This document shows, in pieces, positions 1-8,005 of a stretch of DNA of 36,878 bases; within the stretch, counting starts at the first letter, position 1, and every line of letters begins with the position of its first letter. A model generated the notes under the pieces. That model saw nothing but the letters and a program-made list of their open reading frames with translations, searched no databases and was not told the DNA's origin. The position numbers were made by a program, and so were the translations under genes. The DNA comes from DATFXM01 sp035315885 (GTDB lineage: Bacteria; Acidobacteriota; Blastocatellia; UBA7656): contig DATFXM010000003.1 of assembly GCA_035315885.1 (NCBI GenBank), forward strand, positions 1-36,878, read 5' to 3'.

Positions 1-1
1 C

Positions 2-1816
2 CCTTCTCCGGCGCACCGCTTTATTGCCGCACAACGGATTCTGGCGGCGATTCTGTGTGCTTGTGCGCTCTCGCTCCCGTCATTCGCCGATCCGCCGAAG
101 CCCGCCGATCAATTCCGAATAGATTACACCGTCGAGGTGTCCAGCATCGAACAGCAGCTCTTTCACATAACCGCTCGAATAAGAAACATCAATCAGGATT
201 CTCTGGATCTCTCGTTGCCGGTCTGGACCCCGGGTTGGTACACGATCGAAAACTATTTCAAGAACGTACTGCGATTCAGCGTCACCGACGCGGGCGGCAG
301 GAAGTTGCAGCCACTCATGACGAGGAAGCAAACCTGGCGAGTAGAGACTCGCGGGATTTCAGGTTTGCAGGTGGATTTCGACTACAGGGCGACGGTTCTG
401 GCGCTTAACCAGGCGAAGGTGACTTCCAACTACGCCTTCTTTACCGGCACAGAGTTGTTTGTAGAGCCCATTGGACACCGCGCTGTACCGATAAGCGTGA
501 CGTTCAAGTTGCCCGAGGGTTGGCAAATTGTCTCGGCACTCAAGGAGACGAGCAACCCAAACGTGTTCAGCGCAACCGACTATGACATGCTTGTGGATTG
601 CCCAACTGAGATGGGCAATTTCGATTTGACCAGATTTGAAGTCGAGGGCAAGCCTCACTATTTTGTATCGACTCCGCGCGGCGCCATGCCGGCCGACAAA
701 GCGCAGAAGTTCACGACGATGCTGTCGGCAGTGGCGAAGGCGCAGGGAGCGATTTTCGGCGGGTTGCCCTATGAGAAATACGTGTACTTTTACTTCTTTG
801 CCAGACCCGAGTCGAACGCCGGCGGCGCTCTCGAACACGCGAACTCACACGTAGCCTTTGCGGGATCTTCGGAGCCCCAGAATCTGATCGGCACTGCTTC
901 GCATGAGTTCTTCCACCTCTGGAATGTAAAACGGATCAGGCCTGCGGAAATGTGGCCCTACGACTACGGTAGGGAGAATGAGACGCCGTCGCTTTGGATC
1001 TCCGAGGGGTTCACAAATTACTTCGGGAGCAAGGCGCTATACAGAGCAGATCTCAGGCCGAGGAACGGATTCATCTCGAGCGTGGAGCAGGCAATCGCAG
1101 GCGTGGAGACGAATCCGGCTCGCTCCTTCATTTCGCCGGCAAACTCATCCAGCTCAACGTGGGTCGGCTACGATACTCCGGTAGCGTTCGGAATCTCCTA
1201 CTACACGCAAGGTCAGAATCTGGGGGCTCTCCTCGATCTGTCGATCCTGCACGATTCCAAAACCAGATACGGTCTCGACGACGTAATGCGCGAGCTATAT
1301 CGCGAGTACTATCAGAAGGGTAAGGGGTTCACGACTGAAGATTTCATAGCGATCGTCAGCCTGCTGGCTGGCCGGAACTATCGCGATTTCTTCAATAGGT
1401 ATGTACTGGGTGTTGAGGTGCCGCCTTATGCTCAGATACTTGGTTATGCGGGCTATTCGTTCGATGTCGGCACCACCACAAGAGGAATGCTCGGAGTGGA
1501 TCTCGACGTGACGGATGACGAAATCAAGGTAGTCGGCATGAATGAGAATGGCCCCGCGGCTAGGGCGGGGTTGAAGATCGGAGACACCGTGCTTTCGATC
1601 GATGGAATCGACGTTCGGACTCGTCCGCAGGAAGCCACGTTTCGCGTTGACGAACGAGTGGGACAGAAGGTCGTGTTTGCCATCAAGAGGGCAGGAAAAG
1701 ATCAAAACCTGGACGTCGAAGTCGTAAGCCGAACCGAGCCGAGCTACAAGATAAAGGAAGCTCCAAATCCTACGGCGGAACAGCTCGCAGTTCGTGAGGC
1801 GTGGCTTAAGAAGTAG
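2..1816 (+). CDS. M61 family secreted metallopeptidase with PDZ domain (5' partial)
   Basis: Zinc metallopeptidase of the M61 (glycyl aminopeptidase-like) family, probably periplasmic. The reading frame is open to the left edge with no usable start before a GTG at 137. The codons at 2-136 encode a signal-peptide-like stretch (ILAAILCACALSLPSFA), so the true start lies outside the window and GTG 137 would remove the export signal. An N-terminal M61 beta domain is followed by the catalytic motif HEFFHLWNVKRIRP (HExxH at 902-916) and the downstream SEGFTNYF glutamate motif near 1000. A PDZ domain (about 1470-1740, core GPAARAGLKIGDTVLSIDG) closes the protein. Domain order and length fit the family. 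Its 3' end overlaps the convergent hydrolase gene by 11 bases. The physiological substrate cannot be told from sequence. Confidence 0.93.
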   Translation, partial: PSPAHRFIAAQRILAAILCACALSLPSFADPPKPADQFRIDYTVEVSSIEQQLFHITARIRNINQDSLDLSLPVWTPGWYTIENYFKNVLRFSVTDAGGRKLQPLMTRKQTWRVETRGISGLQVDFDYRATVLALNQAKVTSNYAFFTGTELFVEPIGHRAVPISVTFKLPEGWQIVSALKETSNPNVFSATDYDMLVDCPTEMGNFDLTRFEVEGKPHYFVSTPRGAMPADKAQKFTTMLSAVAKAQGAIFGGLPYEKYVYFYFFARPESNAGGALEHANSHVAFAGSSEPQNLIGTASHEFFHLWNVKRIRPAEMWPYDYGRENETPSLWISEGFTNYFGSKALYRADLRPRNGFISSVEQAIAGVETNPARSFISPANSSSSTWVGYDTPVAFGISYYTQGQNLGALLDLSILHDSKTRYGLDDVMRELYREYYQKGKGFTTEDFIAIVSLLAGRNYRDFFNRYVLGVEVPPYAQILGYAGYSFDVGTTTRGMLGVDLDVTDDEIKVVGMNENGPAARAGLKIGDTVLSIDGIDVRTRPQEATFRVDERVGQKVVFAIKRAGKDQNLDVEVVSRTEPSYKIKEAPNPTAEQLAVREAWLKK

Positions 1817-2663
1817 CGCGTTCGGCCAGCCAGATTGTAACGCGCTTGAACAGCTCGCGCTTCTCGGGTTCGTTGAACAACTCGTGATAGTAACCTTCGA
1901 GGATTACCAGTTGTTTGTCGCCAGAAGTAATCTTCGGGAAGAGCGCTCGCGTGGCGTCAACGCTTGCTAGCCGGTCCGCGCTTCCGTGCAGGATCAAAAG
2001 CGGCGCGGTGATCCTGGAGGCGTGCTCTACCAGCTCGTTCATCGCGCGTCCGGCCTCGGAAAACCATCGCGCGCTGACCTTCCGGTGAACCAGGGGATCA
2101 GCCGCGTATGCTACGCCCACCGATGCATCCCTGCTGAGCACAGTAGGATCGATTTCGTTTTCAAGCCTCAATCGTGGGGCAAGCTTCGCGGCCACATGCC
2201 CGATGATCAGCTTGTGCTGCGGCACTGGGATGGCCACCGCGATCAGCGGAGCGGAAATGACCGCACCACGAATCAACCTGCGTGACTTGTTCGCTCCCTG
2301 AGAGAGATATCTAAGAGACACGAGGCCTCCCATGCTGTGGGCTAGGAGAAAAAGATCTGCCGTCGACCCTCGTGAACCCGTCCACTCGATGACGTGGTTC
2401 AAGTCTTTCTCGTACTCGGTGAAATTTTCAACGTGACCCGGCAGCCCTTCGGAACGGCCGTGTCCCCGGTGATCATAAGCGGTGACCGAGTAGCCCGCAT
2501 TCACAAGGTGCTCTGTCAGTGCAGTGTATCGACCACTGTGCTCTCCGAAGCCGTGTACGATGATGACCTCGCCGGCTGGCCTGCTTGCCTCGCACCGTCG
2601 CACGTAGAGCTGCAAGCCATCGTTTGCGGCAAGGGACTCCTCGGTGTAAGTGAATCGATTCAT
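1806..2663 (-). CDS. alpha/beta hydrolase, monoacylglycerol lipase-like
   Basis: Serine hydrolase of the Hydrolase_4 / monoglyceride lipase group, expected to hydrolyse monoacylglycerol or lysophospholipid esters in the cytoplasm. Visible motifs are the oxyanion HGFGEHSGRY segment, YDHRGHGRSEG, the nucleophile elbow AHSMGG, the acid loop HGSADRLAS and the C-terminal histidine in GYYHELFNEP. The start is taken at the ATG at 2663 (MNRFTYTEES), giving 285 residues, which suits the family. The frame stays open upstream (in-frame ATG at 2689), so an extension of about 9 residues is possible. Tail-to-tail overlap with the M61 gene suggests compact packing. The gene is divergent from the flavoprotein at 2827. 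Family assignment is firm; substrate is inferred. Confidence 0.9.
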   Translation of the reverse strand: MNRFTYTEESLAANDGLQLYVRRCEASRPAGEVIIVHGFGEHSGRYTALTEHLVNAGYSVTAYDHRGHGRSEGLPGHVENFTEYEKDLNHVIEWTGSRGSTADLFLLAHSMGGLVSLRYLSQGANKSRRLIRGAVISAPLIAVAIPVPQHKLIIGHVAAKLAPRLRLENEIDPTVLSRDASVGVAYAADPLVHRKVSARWFSEAGRAMNELVEHASRITAPLLILHGSADRLASVDATRALFPKITSGDKQLVILEGYYHELFNEPEKRELFKRVTIWLAERATS

Positions 2664-2826
2664 GACCCTTGATTGAGCTGATGGTAGCATTCCAGTGCGG
2701 AACGGACTATATGACCTTATCGCAAAGTGTCGTGGACTCAAAGCTCAATCGGGGCTTACAAAGCTGGCTGTCCCGTTCGGCGCCTTTTCGTTAAGAAGTG
2801 TCGTTCGATGGTGTAAGCTGCAACAG

Positions 2827-3987
2827 GTGAAGACGACAGCGGACGTAGTCATTGTAGGTGGCGGGTGCATGGGTGCCAGCACCGCTTATCATCTGACTCG
2901 CATGGGCGTAACGGACGTCGTGCTACTCGAGCGCGAATCTATGCTCGGAATGGGTTCGACAGGCCGCAACGCAGGCGGAGTGCGGCATCAGTTCTCCTCA
3001 AAGGCCAATGTTCAACTATCCATCGAGTCTATTCGTTGCCTCGAGCGTTTCGAAGAAGAGGTGGGTTACCCGATCGACTTCTGGCAGGACGGTTACCTCT
3101 TCCTCCTCTCTACCGAGAAAGACGTACTCAACTTCGAAGCGAATGTACAGATGCAGCGGGATCTGGGTATCTCGGTCGATTCTCTCTCGCCCGAGGAAGC
3201 TCGAACCCTTGCCCCCGGGCTCGAAACAGAAGGGGTGCTGCGCGCAACGTTTTGCGATCGCGATGGAATCGCCGATCCCAACGGCGTCACTCAGGGATTC
3301 GCTCGCGCCGCGCAATCGCGAGGGGCAACAATACTCCGTCAGACTGAGGTCACCGGTTTGAGAATGCGAGATCACGCGATTGCGGCCGTCGAGACTCAAA
3401 ACGGCACGATCGAGACGCGAATTGTGGTGAACGCCGCAGGGCCTTATGCTGCCCGAATCGGGCGCATGATCGGCCTTGAGATTCCGGTGGTACCGTACCG
3501 CAGACACATTTTCATAACCGAGGCTTTATCGTCAGAAGCCGAAGTGCCGAAGAACCGGATTATGGTCATTGATTTTTCGAGCACGTTTTATTTTCATCGC
3601 GAGGGACCGGGGATACTGTTCGGAATGTCGGATCCGGCCGAGCCTCCGAGCTATGACACCAGCGTAAGATGGGAATTCCTCGAGAAGATAACGCCGTATG
3701 CGGCAAGGAGACTACCGGCGATTCTGGAGGCCGGGATCGCCCACGCCTGGGCGGGTCTGTACGAGATGACGCCCGATGCGATGCCAATAATCGGCCGGTC
3801 GCACGAGATTGAAGGCTACTACGTGATCGCGGGATTCAGTGGCCACGGATTTCAACACTCGCCGGCAGCAGGGCGCCTCATAGCGCAGTTGATTGCTACG
3901 GGCGCTGTTGACGACTTTGATCTTTGTCCTTTTTCGTTGGAACGCTTCAAGCTGGGTGAGAACGAACGAGAAGCAAACGTGGTGTGA
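2827..3987 (+). CDS. FAD-dependent oxidoreductase, DAO family (sarcosine/glycine oxidase-like)
   Basis: Flavoprotein of the D-amino-acid oxidase fold. The N-terminal dinucleotide-binding motif VVIVGGGCMGASTAYHLTR is followed by the acidic ribose-binding LLERE. A typical second FAD contact is STGRNAGGVRHQFS. The C-terminal motif GLYEMTPDAMPIIG and GFSGHGFQHSPAAGR is characteristic of sarcosine oxidase, dimethylglycine dehydrogenase and related enzymes. I place the start at GTG 2827 (386 residues) because the FAD motif should lie within about ten residues of the N-terminus. The frame is open upstream to 2695, but that stretch has no homology-like character and would run into the divergent hydrolase start. 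The likely substrate is a secondary or N-methylated amine or amino acid; the exact one is not evident. Confidence 0.88.
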   Translation: MKTTADVVIVGGGCMGASTAYHLTRMGVTDVVLLERESMLGMGSTGRNAGGVRHQFSSKANVQLSIESIRCLERFEEEVGYPIDFWQDGYLFLLSTEKDVLNFEANVQMQRDLGISVDSLSPEEARTLAPGLETEGVLRATFCDRDGIADPNGVTQGFARAAQSRGATILRQTEVTGLRMRDHAIAAVETQNGTIETRIVVNAAGPYAARIGRMIGLEIPVVPYRRHIFITEALSSEAEVPKNRIMVIDFSSTFYFHREGPGILFGMSDPAEPPSYDTSVRWEFLEKITPYAARRLPAILEAGIAHAWAGLYEMTPDAMPIIGRSHEIEGYYVIAGFSGHGFQHSPAAGRLIAQLIATGAVDDFDLCPFSLERFKLGENEREANVV

Positions 3988-3989
3988 AG

Positions 3990-4020
3990 GGGAGTGCCGA
4001 GTGCTGAGCACTCAGGACTC
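3990..4020. repeat. Facing heptamer tracts with a palindrome between convergent gene ends
   Basis: Directly after the flavoprotein stop, GAGTGCCGAGTGCTGAG-type heptamers run outward on the plus strand. On the minus strand the PAP2 gene ends in GAGTCCTGA, the same heptamer family. The two meet in the perfect palindrome GAGTGCTGAGCACTC (3999-4013). A hairpin here could serve both convergent genes, although no T-tract follows. Confidence 0.6.
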
Positions 4021-4956
4021 ACCCGTCAGCACTCCGCTTCGTTCCACCAGGTAAGCAATACACGCAGCGCACAAACCCGCCAGCAGATCAATAAAGTAGT
4101 GCTGATTTAACGATACGGTGGCCGCAAACATCGCCACCGCGTACGCCGCAACAACACCTGATGCAAACCACTTCCTTTCGCCCAGCGACAACAGGAACAT
4201 CAATACCGGATAAGCTCCGTGCAACGAAGGCACCGCAGCGAACCACTGCGCCGCATTTCCGATCAAGCCTTGGACTACCACACCGTGCATTGCGTCGCGC
4301 ACGTTGGTTTGCGCCACCAACTGAGCAGTTGGTTGCGACATGCGGTGAAGGCTTATCCACCAGGGCGGCGCAACCGGGAGAGTCACGTAGGTCAACAGAG
4401 CCATTGCGTGGAGAATGCTGAAAGCCCGCACGTACTTTGTAAATCGGCCCCGCTCCTGCCGACTCCACCAAAAGAAAAGCAGAGCCGGCAACAGCACCAT
4501 GTGCGACAGGTAGATCATCTGCGCGGCAACGCTCAATGCGTCGCGCGTCGCCCCGCCGGGCGCCGACAACCACAAGTCCCAGGAATGCGCGGGCACGTCG
4601 CCGCCTCCGAGCCAACCGAATAGACGCAGTTCCAGTTCGTATGGCCATTCAACCGCGACGCGGCTGAGCAGTAACGGCTGGACCAGCCGCAACCGATCGT
4701 ACGCGAGCCAGAAGGCTATAATCGGAAGCCAGTCAAGCAGGAATCTGCGGGTAGGTTTCTCATGGAACAAAGCAAGAGGAACGATACCCAGCAACACCCA
4801 GTGGTAGCTTTTGATCGTACCAGTCAAAACGCAGGTCGTGAGATAGCCCGCCACTGCCAGTGATGCACCGATCTGCCAGAACGCTATGCCTTGACGCATT
4901 CGATAAGTCGACAGGAGATACCTCCACGCGAGTGCGATGATGACTAATTGCTCCAT
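4012..4956 (-). CDS. PAP2 superfamily membrane phosphatase/transferase, Aur1-like
   Basis: Polytopic membrane protein of the PAP2_3 (Aur1/Ipt1-like) branch of lipid phosphatases and phosphotransferases. The two catalytic histidine motifs are visible: PSLHGAYPVLMFLLSLGE (C2-type) and LNQHYFIDLLAG (C3-type HYxxD). The classical first motif KxxxxxxRP is not seen, as is usual for this branch. Several hydrophobic segments (FWQIGASLAVAGYL, WVLLGIVPLALF, MVLLPALLFFWW and others) support a membrane location. The frame is open to 5136, but the extension runs through heptamer-like repeat DNA at 4985-5024, so I start at ATG 4956 (MEQLVIIALAWRYL, 314 residues). The last two codons and the stop lie inside a heptamer tract. 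It may remodel lipid head groups; the substrate is not evident. Confidence 0.82.
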   Translation of the reverse strand: MEQLVIIALAWRYLLSTYRMRQGIAFWQIGASLAVAGYLTTCVLTGTIKSYHWVLLGIVPLALFHEKPTRRFLLDWLPIIAFWLAYDRLRLVQPLLLSRVAVEWPYELELRLFGWLGGGDVPAHSWDLWLSAPGGATRDALSVAAQMIYLSHMVLLPALLFFWWSRQERGRFTKYVRAFSILHAMALLTYVTLPVAPPWWISLHRMSQPTAQLVAQTNVRDAMHGVVVQGLIGNAAQWFAAVPSLHGAYPVLMFLLSLGERKWFASGVVAAYAVAMFAATVSLNQHYFIDLLAGLCAACIAYLVERSGVLTGES

Positions 4957-4984
4957 CCAAAGCGAGGCACGTGCCAGGGAAAGC

Positions 4985-5024
4985 GTTTTGAGTTCTGAAT
5001 CCCGGGTCTGAATCCTGAGTGCAG
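4985..5024. repeat. Degenerate heptamer tract upstream of the PAP2 gene
   Basis: On the plus strand this reads GAGTTCTGAATCCCGGGTC followed by TGAATCCTGAGTGCAG, a decayed form of the TGAGTTC/TGAGTCC heptamers seen elsewhere. It runs outward from the PAP2 5' end. It is translated only if the longest PAP2 frame is used, which argues against that start. Confidence 0.5.
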
Positions 5025-5249
5025 CGAAGCCAAGATTTAGCTTGAGCTGAGAAGTCTGCCAAGCACCGAGGGCGGAGAAGTTCGTGTCGCCGGGTGCAGT
5101 GCGGCTGATACAGGTGGAGTGATCTAAATGCGACAAGAGCGTTTTTTCTAAACGCGCCCGGCTTGCTGTTCCGGTCTCAGCGATACTGAACTTCGTCTCG
5201 TTCCGGCACTCATTTACATCGGATTACTCAGCCGTTATCCTCATCCGTT

Positions 5250-5978
5250 ATGCAGCAGGTCTACGGAGTGCTCCCGGTGTTGGAAGCTCTCAGGGCAAAG
5301 GGCCGGAGCATCGAGCGCGTCATCATCGCCGCTGGCGCAAAGCACGAGCGCCTCCAGGAGGTGATGGATGCAGCGCGTGCGCTGAGGGTCCCGGTCAGGC
5401 GCGAGCCACGAGTATTGCTCGACCGGCTGGCACGCAACGCCAACCATCAGGGGGTCATCGCCCTAACGTCTGCTTCGACGTATGCCGACCCTGACGATCT
5501 CCTTCAGAACGTGAAGTCCAATTCCTTGTTTGTTCTGCTCGATGGTGTCGAGGACCCCCACAACCTCGGAGCAGTCATTCGCACCGCGGAATGTGCGGGG
5601 GCGAGCGCGGTGGTAGTCCCCGAGCGCCGCGCCGCACACGTCACCGATGCCGTAGCGAAGACCTCCGCTGGTGCGGTGGAATACCTGCCAGTCGCGAAGG
5701 TCACGAACCTGGGCAGCTTCATCGAAGAACTGAAGAAAGCTAAGGTGTGGGTGGTGGGAGTAGAGAGCTCAGGGGAACTCGACTACACGGGTTTCGACTA
5801 TTCAGGTCCGATTGCCCTCGTCTTTGGGAGTGAAGGTTCTGGACTTCACAGGCTGGTGCGTGAGCGTTGTGACGCTATTGTGTCGATCGCCATGCGAGGC
5901 CGAATTGGTTCGCTAAACGTCTCAGTCGCCGTCGGTGTAGTGTTATTCGAAGTACTTCGTCAGAGGGGAGGGAGATGA
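5250..5978 (+). CDS. rlmB: 23S rRNA (guanosine-2'-O)-methyltransferase RlmB (SpoU/TrmH family)
   Basis: SAM-dependent 2'-O-ribose methyltransferase of the SPOUT superfamily, acting on 23S rRNA (G2251 in E. coli numbering for RlmB). An N-terminal substrate-binding domain (YGVLPVLEALRAKGRSIERV) precedes the knotted catalytic domain. All three SpoU motifs are present: EDPHNLGAVIRTAECAGA, VFGSEGSGLHRLVRERCD and IGSLNVSVAVGVVLFEV. The ATG at 5250 gives 242 residues, the normal size, with the family-typical first residues. No strong Shine-Dalgarno is visible. The final codons (RGGR and stop) merge into a G-rich low-complexity tract, so the extreme C-terminus is probably repeat-derived. TrmH-type tRNA specificity is a less likely alternative. 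Confidence 0.92.
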   Translation: MQQVYGVLPVLEALRAKGRSIERVIIAAGAKHERLQEVMDAARALRVPVRREPRVLLDRLARNANHQGVIALTSASTYADPDDLLQNVKSNSLFVLLDGVEDPHNLGAVIRTAECAGASAVVVPERRAAHVTDAVAKTSAGAVEYLPVAKVTNLGSFIEELKKAKVWVVGVESSGELDYTGFDYSGPIALVFGSEGSGLHRLVRERCDAIVSIAMRGRIGSLNVSVAVGVVLFEVLRQRGGR

Positions 5979-6195
5979 GGCGAAGGGCCGACGCGGGGAC
6001 GCGGCAACGACCCTGTGTGTGAAGCACGACTTTGAATGTGATCGATCACGAGAACACCACGCCGTGTACGCCCTGCTCCTTGCAGATCACAGTCGGGGGT
6101 GTTCTCTCAAAGCCCGTCCAGTGTCTGCGCGTCCCCGCGTCTCCGCGTCGCCCATTCGCCCATTCGCTTCTCCCCCATCCCTCATCTCCCAGTTT
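5962..6195. repeat. Fold-back intergenic element with facing GC-rich arms and inner inverted repeats
   Basis: The left arm (about 5962-6005) is G-rich on the plus strand, with GGGAGATGAGGCGAAGG then CGACGCGGGGACGCGG. The right arm (about 6118-6193) carries the same modules in reverse complement (CGCGTCCCCGCGTC, CGCCCATTCGCCCATTCGC, CATCTCCC). Between them lie the 12-bp palindrome GTGATCGATCAC (6038-6049) and a perfect 9-bp inverted repeat GAGAACACC / GGTGTTCTC (6050-6058 and 6098-6106). No coding capacity was seen. It could be a fold-back (MITE-like) element or a structured RNA region. The nearby remainder of this roughly 550-base gap is described under 6207-6410. Confidence 0.6.
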
Positions 6196-6206
6196 ATTAC
6201 TATTGA

Positions 6207-6410
6207 CTAACCGCCCACTTCGGCAATAATGGACGATGTTGTAAGCAAAAATACAGGACGGCTTATCCCCCGATAAGCTCTAAAAGCGCCGGTAAAATCA
6301 GTAATGTCCCCATAACCCTGCGCAGCCTTTGAAGTCTTTTGGTTGTTGCTCCACTGCTGCGAGCCAGTTGCCCATCCGATTACATTGCTGTCCAGAGCAG
6401 CAGGCCGCAT
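6207..6410 (-). CDS. Possible small ORF or gene remnant, unrecognised
   Basis: A 67-codon frame starting at ATG 6410 (MRPAALDSNVIGWATGSQQ) and ending at 6207 has protein-like composition, including NNQKTSKAAQGYGDITDF and TGAFRAYRG. In-frame TTG codons and an open frame reach 6485. I recognise no family. There is no clear Shine-Dalgarno. A small stem GCTTATC-CCCC-GATAAGC (6263-6280) lies inside it, which is unusual for coding DNA. It sits antisense to the sigma-factor upstream region. It may be the C-terminal remnant of a lost gene or a chance frame. Confidence 0.25.
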   Translation of the reverse strand: MRPAALDSNVIGWATGSQQWSNNQKTSKAAQGYGDITDFTGAFRAYRGISRPVFLLTTSSIIAEVGG

Positions 6411-6528
6411 ATCAAACACAAACAAATTGCTCGTTGCGGACCGCCAGATTCGCCATCGCGATGCGCCTGAACGCGTGGCCTCGTCCTAATCGGCTGCCGC
6501 TAGAACTTTCGTCCCGGGCTTCTTCACT

Positions 6529-7416
6529 ATGAGCACACATCACTTCAGACCAGCGTCGCTGCCCGCCGCTCTTCAAAATGGTGTTCACCCGTCAGAAGCA
6601 GCTCACACTGATAGACCTGATGCTGAGGAAACCGGCAACTCGCTGGTGGTCGAGCATCTGAACCTCGTTAACAATGTTTTGCGCAGGCTGTTGCCCAGAC
6701 TGCCCGCAGCGATTGACTCCGCCGACGTCTGGAGTGCGGGAGTCGTGGGTCTGATCGAGGCATCGAGGAAATACGATGCCAGCCGCGCAATAAAATTCCG
6801 GACTTATGCGGAGAGCCGGGTTCGAGGGGCGATGTTCGATTACCTACGTTCGCTTACGTGGGCACCCCGTGCGATGTATGGGCGAGCGCGCCAACTGCGC
6901 GCTGCGCAATCGGTCGTCGAGCATCGAAACGGCCGCGCTGCCACGATCTCCGATCTCGCCGAGGAAATGGGCCTGAGCATTCAGCAGCAACACAATCTGC
7001 TTGCGAATGTAGGTCGACTCCAGTTCGCCGACATCGAGGCGATGTTCGATCAGGAATCCGTATCGGCGCTGGACCTGCCGACTACCGATAAGCCAAGCGA
7101 CCCCCTCTGCGTTCTCGAGCGCAATGAGCTTCTGGACGTTTTAGCACAAGCGATCGACCACCTGCCCGAACGCCAAAAGCATTTGTTGTGGCTCTATTAC
7201 TACGAAGAGATGACCATGAAACAGATCGGAGCGACGCTGAACGTCAACGAAGCCCGCGTCTCTCAGCTTCACTCAAAATCGATAGCAACGCTTCGACGCG
7301 AGATTCAGAAGATTCTGAATGGCGAGGATGCGGAAGATCCGCGAACATCACACCTGGAGCGGGATCAAAAAGCACCGGGCCGATTGCCTCGAGCATCACT
7401 TCGGCGAGCAGTCTAG
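6529..7416 (+). CDS. RNA polymerase sigma factor, sigma-70 family (FliA/WhiG/SigB-like)
   Basis: Alternative sigma factor. Region 2 spans about residues 43-110 (SADVWSAGVVGLIEASRKYD, FRTYAESRVRGAMFDYLRS), matching the FliA/SigB type rather than ECF. Region 3 follows at about 125-160 (GRAATISDLAEEMGLS). Region 4 is at about 205-262 with a helix-turn-helix (MTMKQIGATLNVNEARVSQLHSKSI). The N-terminal 40 residues and the basic C-terminal tail (after about 262) are not conserved-looking. The ATG at 6529 lacks a strong ribosome-binding site. No flagellar or anti-sigma gene is adjacent, so the regulon cannot be inferred. A terminator follows closely. Confidence 0.9.
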   Translation: MSTHHFRPASLPAALQNGVHPSEAAHTDRPDAEETGNSLVVEHLNLVNNVLRRLLPRLPAAIDSADVWSAGVVGLIEASRKYDASRAIKFRTYAESRVRGAMFDYLRSLTWAPRAMYGRARQLRAAQSVVEHRNGRAATISDLAEEMGLSIQQQHNLLANVGRLQFADIEAMFDQESVSALDLPTTDKPSDPLCVLERNELLDVLAQAIDHLPERQKHLLWLYYYEEMTMKQIGATLNVNEARVSQLHSKSIATLRREIQKILNGEDAEDPRTSHLERDQKAPGRLPRASLRRAV

Positions 7417-7425
7417 AATCAAAGG

Positions 7426-7452
7426 ACCCGCGGCGGCGCTCCGCGGGTTTTC
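7426..7452 (+). terminator. Rho-independent terminator after the sigma-factor gene
   Basis: Perfect 8-bp stem ACCCGCGG / CCGCGGGT with a 7-base loop, followed by a short T-run (TTTT, then C). It begins 9 bases after the sigma-factor stop and lies between convergent genes. Confidence 0.85.
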
Positions 7453-7543
7453 TCGGACGCGCATGTAGTCGCGCGTAGATGGCGTCTTTTGCTCGTGTCA
7501 TTCCTGTAAACCCTGACTGAACCCTTACCCGTTGCCTTGTCTT

Positions 7544-7999
7544 TTACGAGCGTTTCGACACCTGCTCGAGCAGGTGATTGGCCTGTTTCAATCGATCGAT
7601 TGCCTGCCGGTTCGCCACGACCACCTCGTGCTTCTCAAGAGCGAAGACCACGCTCTGCATCAAATGATCCGGATCCCACGGCTTTGGAATCACGCGAATG
7701 GCCCCACCCTCTTTAAGCGCGCTGATGAACGTGTCAATGCCGTGATCGGCGGTTACGATCATCCGGATCATGTCCGGATCTATTTCCATGCTTCGCCTCA
7801 GCAACTCGACTCCGGTCATGCCAGGCATGCGGTGATCCGAGATCAGCAGCGAGACCCTTTCTCGCCTCAGGATGCTCAGCGCCTCTTCTCCGTTCGATGC
7901 AGAGAGAACCCTGAAGCGCTGGCGCAGCAGCCTCTCAAACATCCGCAGATTGGCAGACTCGTCGTCCACCACGAGTATCGAATGTGTTTTCGTAAGCAT
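7544..7999 (-). CDS. Single-domain response regulator (REC), paralogue 1
   Basis: Receiver-domain protein of 151 residues with no DNA-binding output. Acidic pocket Asp12-Asp13, phospho-acceptor Asp55 (LLISDHRMPGMTG), Thr83 and Lys106 (IPKPWDP) are all present. The KPWD signature and following helix resemble receivers normally attached to HD-GYP or other outputs (RpfG-like). A C-terminal amphipathic helix (IDRLKQANHLLEQVSKRS) could form a coiled coil. It starts 6 bases downstream of the second regulator's stop, so the two form one operon. The two proteins are clear paralogues (shared DDExANLRM, ASNGEEAL, RMPGM and KPWDP). The partner kinase is probably the divergent gene at 8676. Confidence 0.92.
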   Translation of the reverse strand: MLTKTHSILVVDDESANLRMFERLLRQRFRVLSASNGEEALSILRRERVSLLISDHRMPGMTGVELLRRSMEIDPDMIRMIVTADHGIDTFISALKEGGAIRVIPKPWDPDHLMQSVVFALEKHEVVVANRQAIDRLKQANHLLEQVSKRS

Positions 8000-8005
8000 A
8001 AGGAC

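Noticed and set aside
2695..2826. Longer flavoprotein start at 2695
   Set aside because: It would add 44 residues before the FAD motif and overlap the divergent promoter region.
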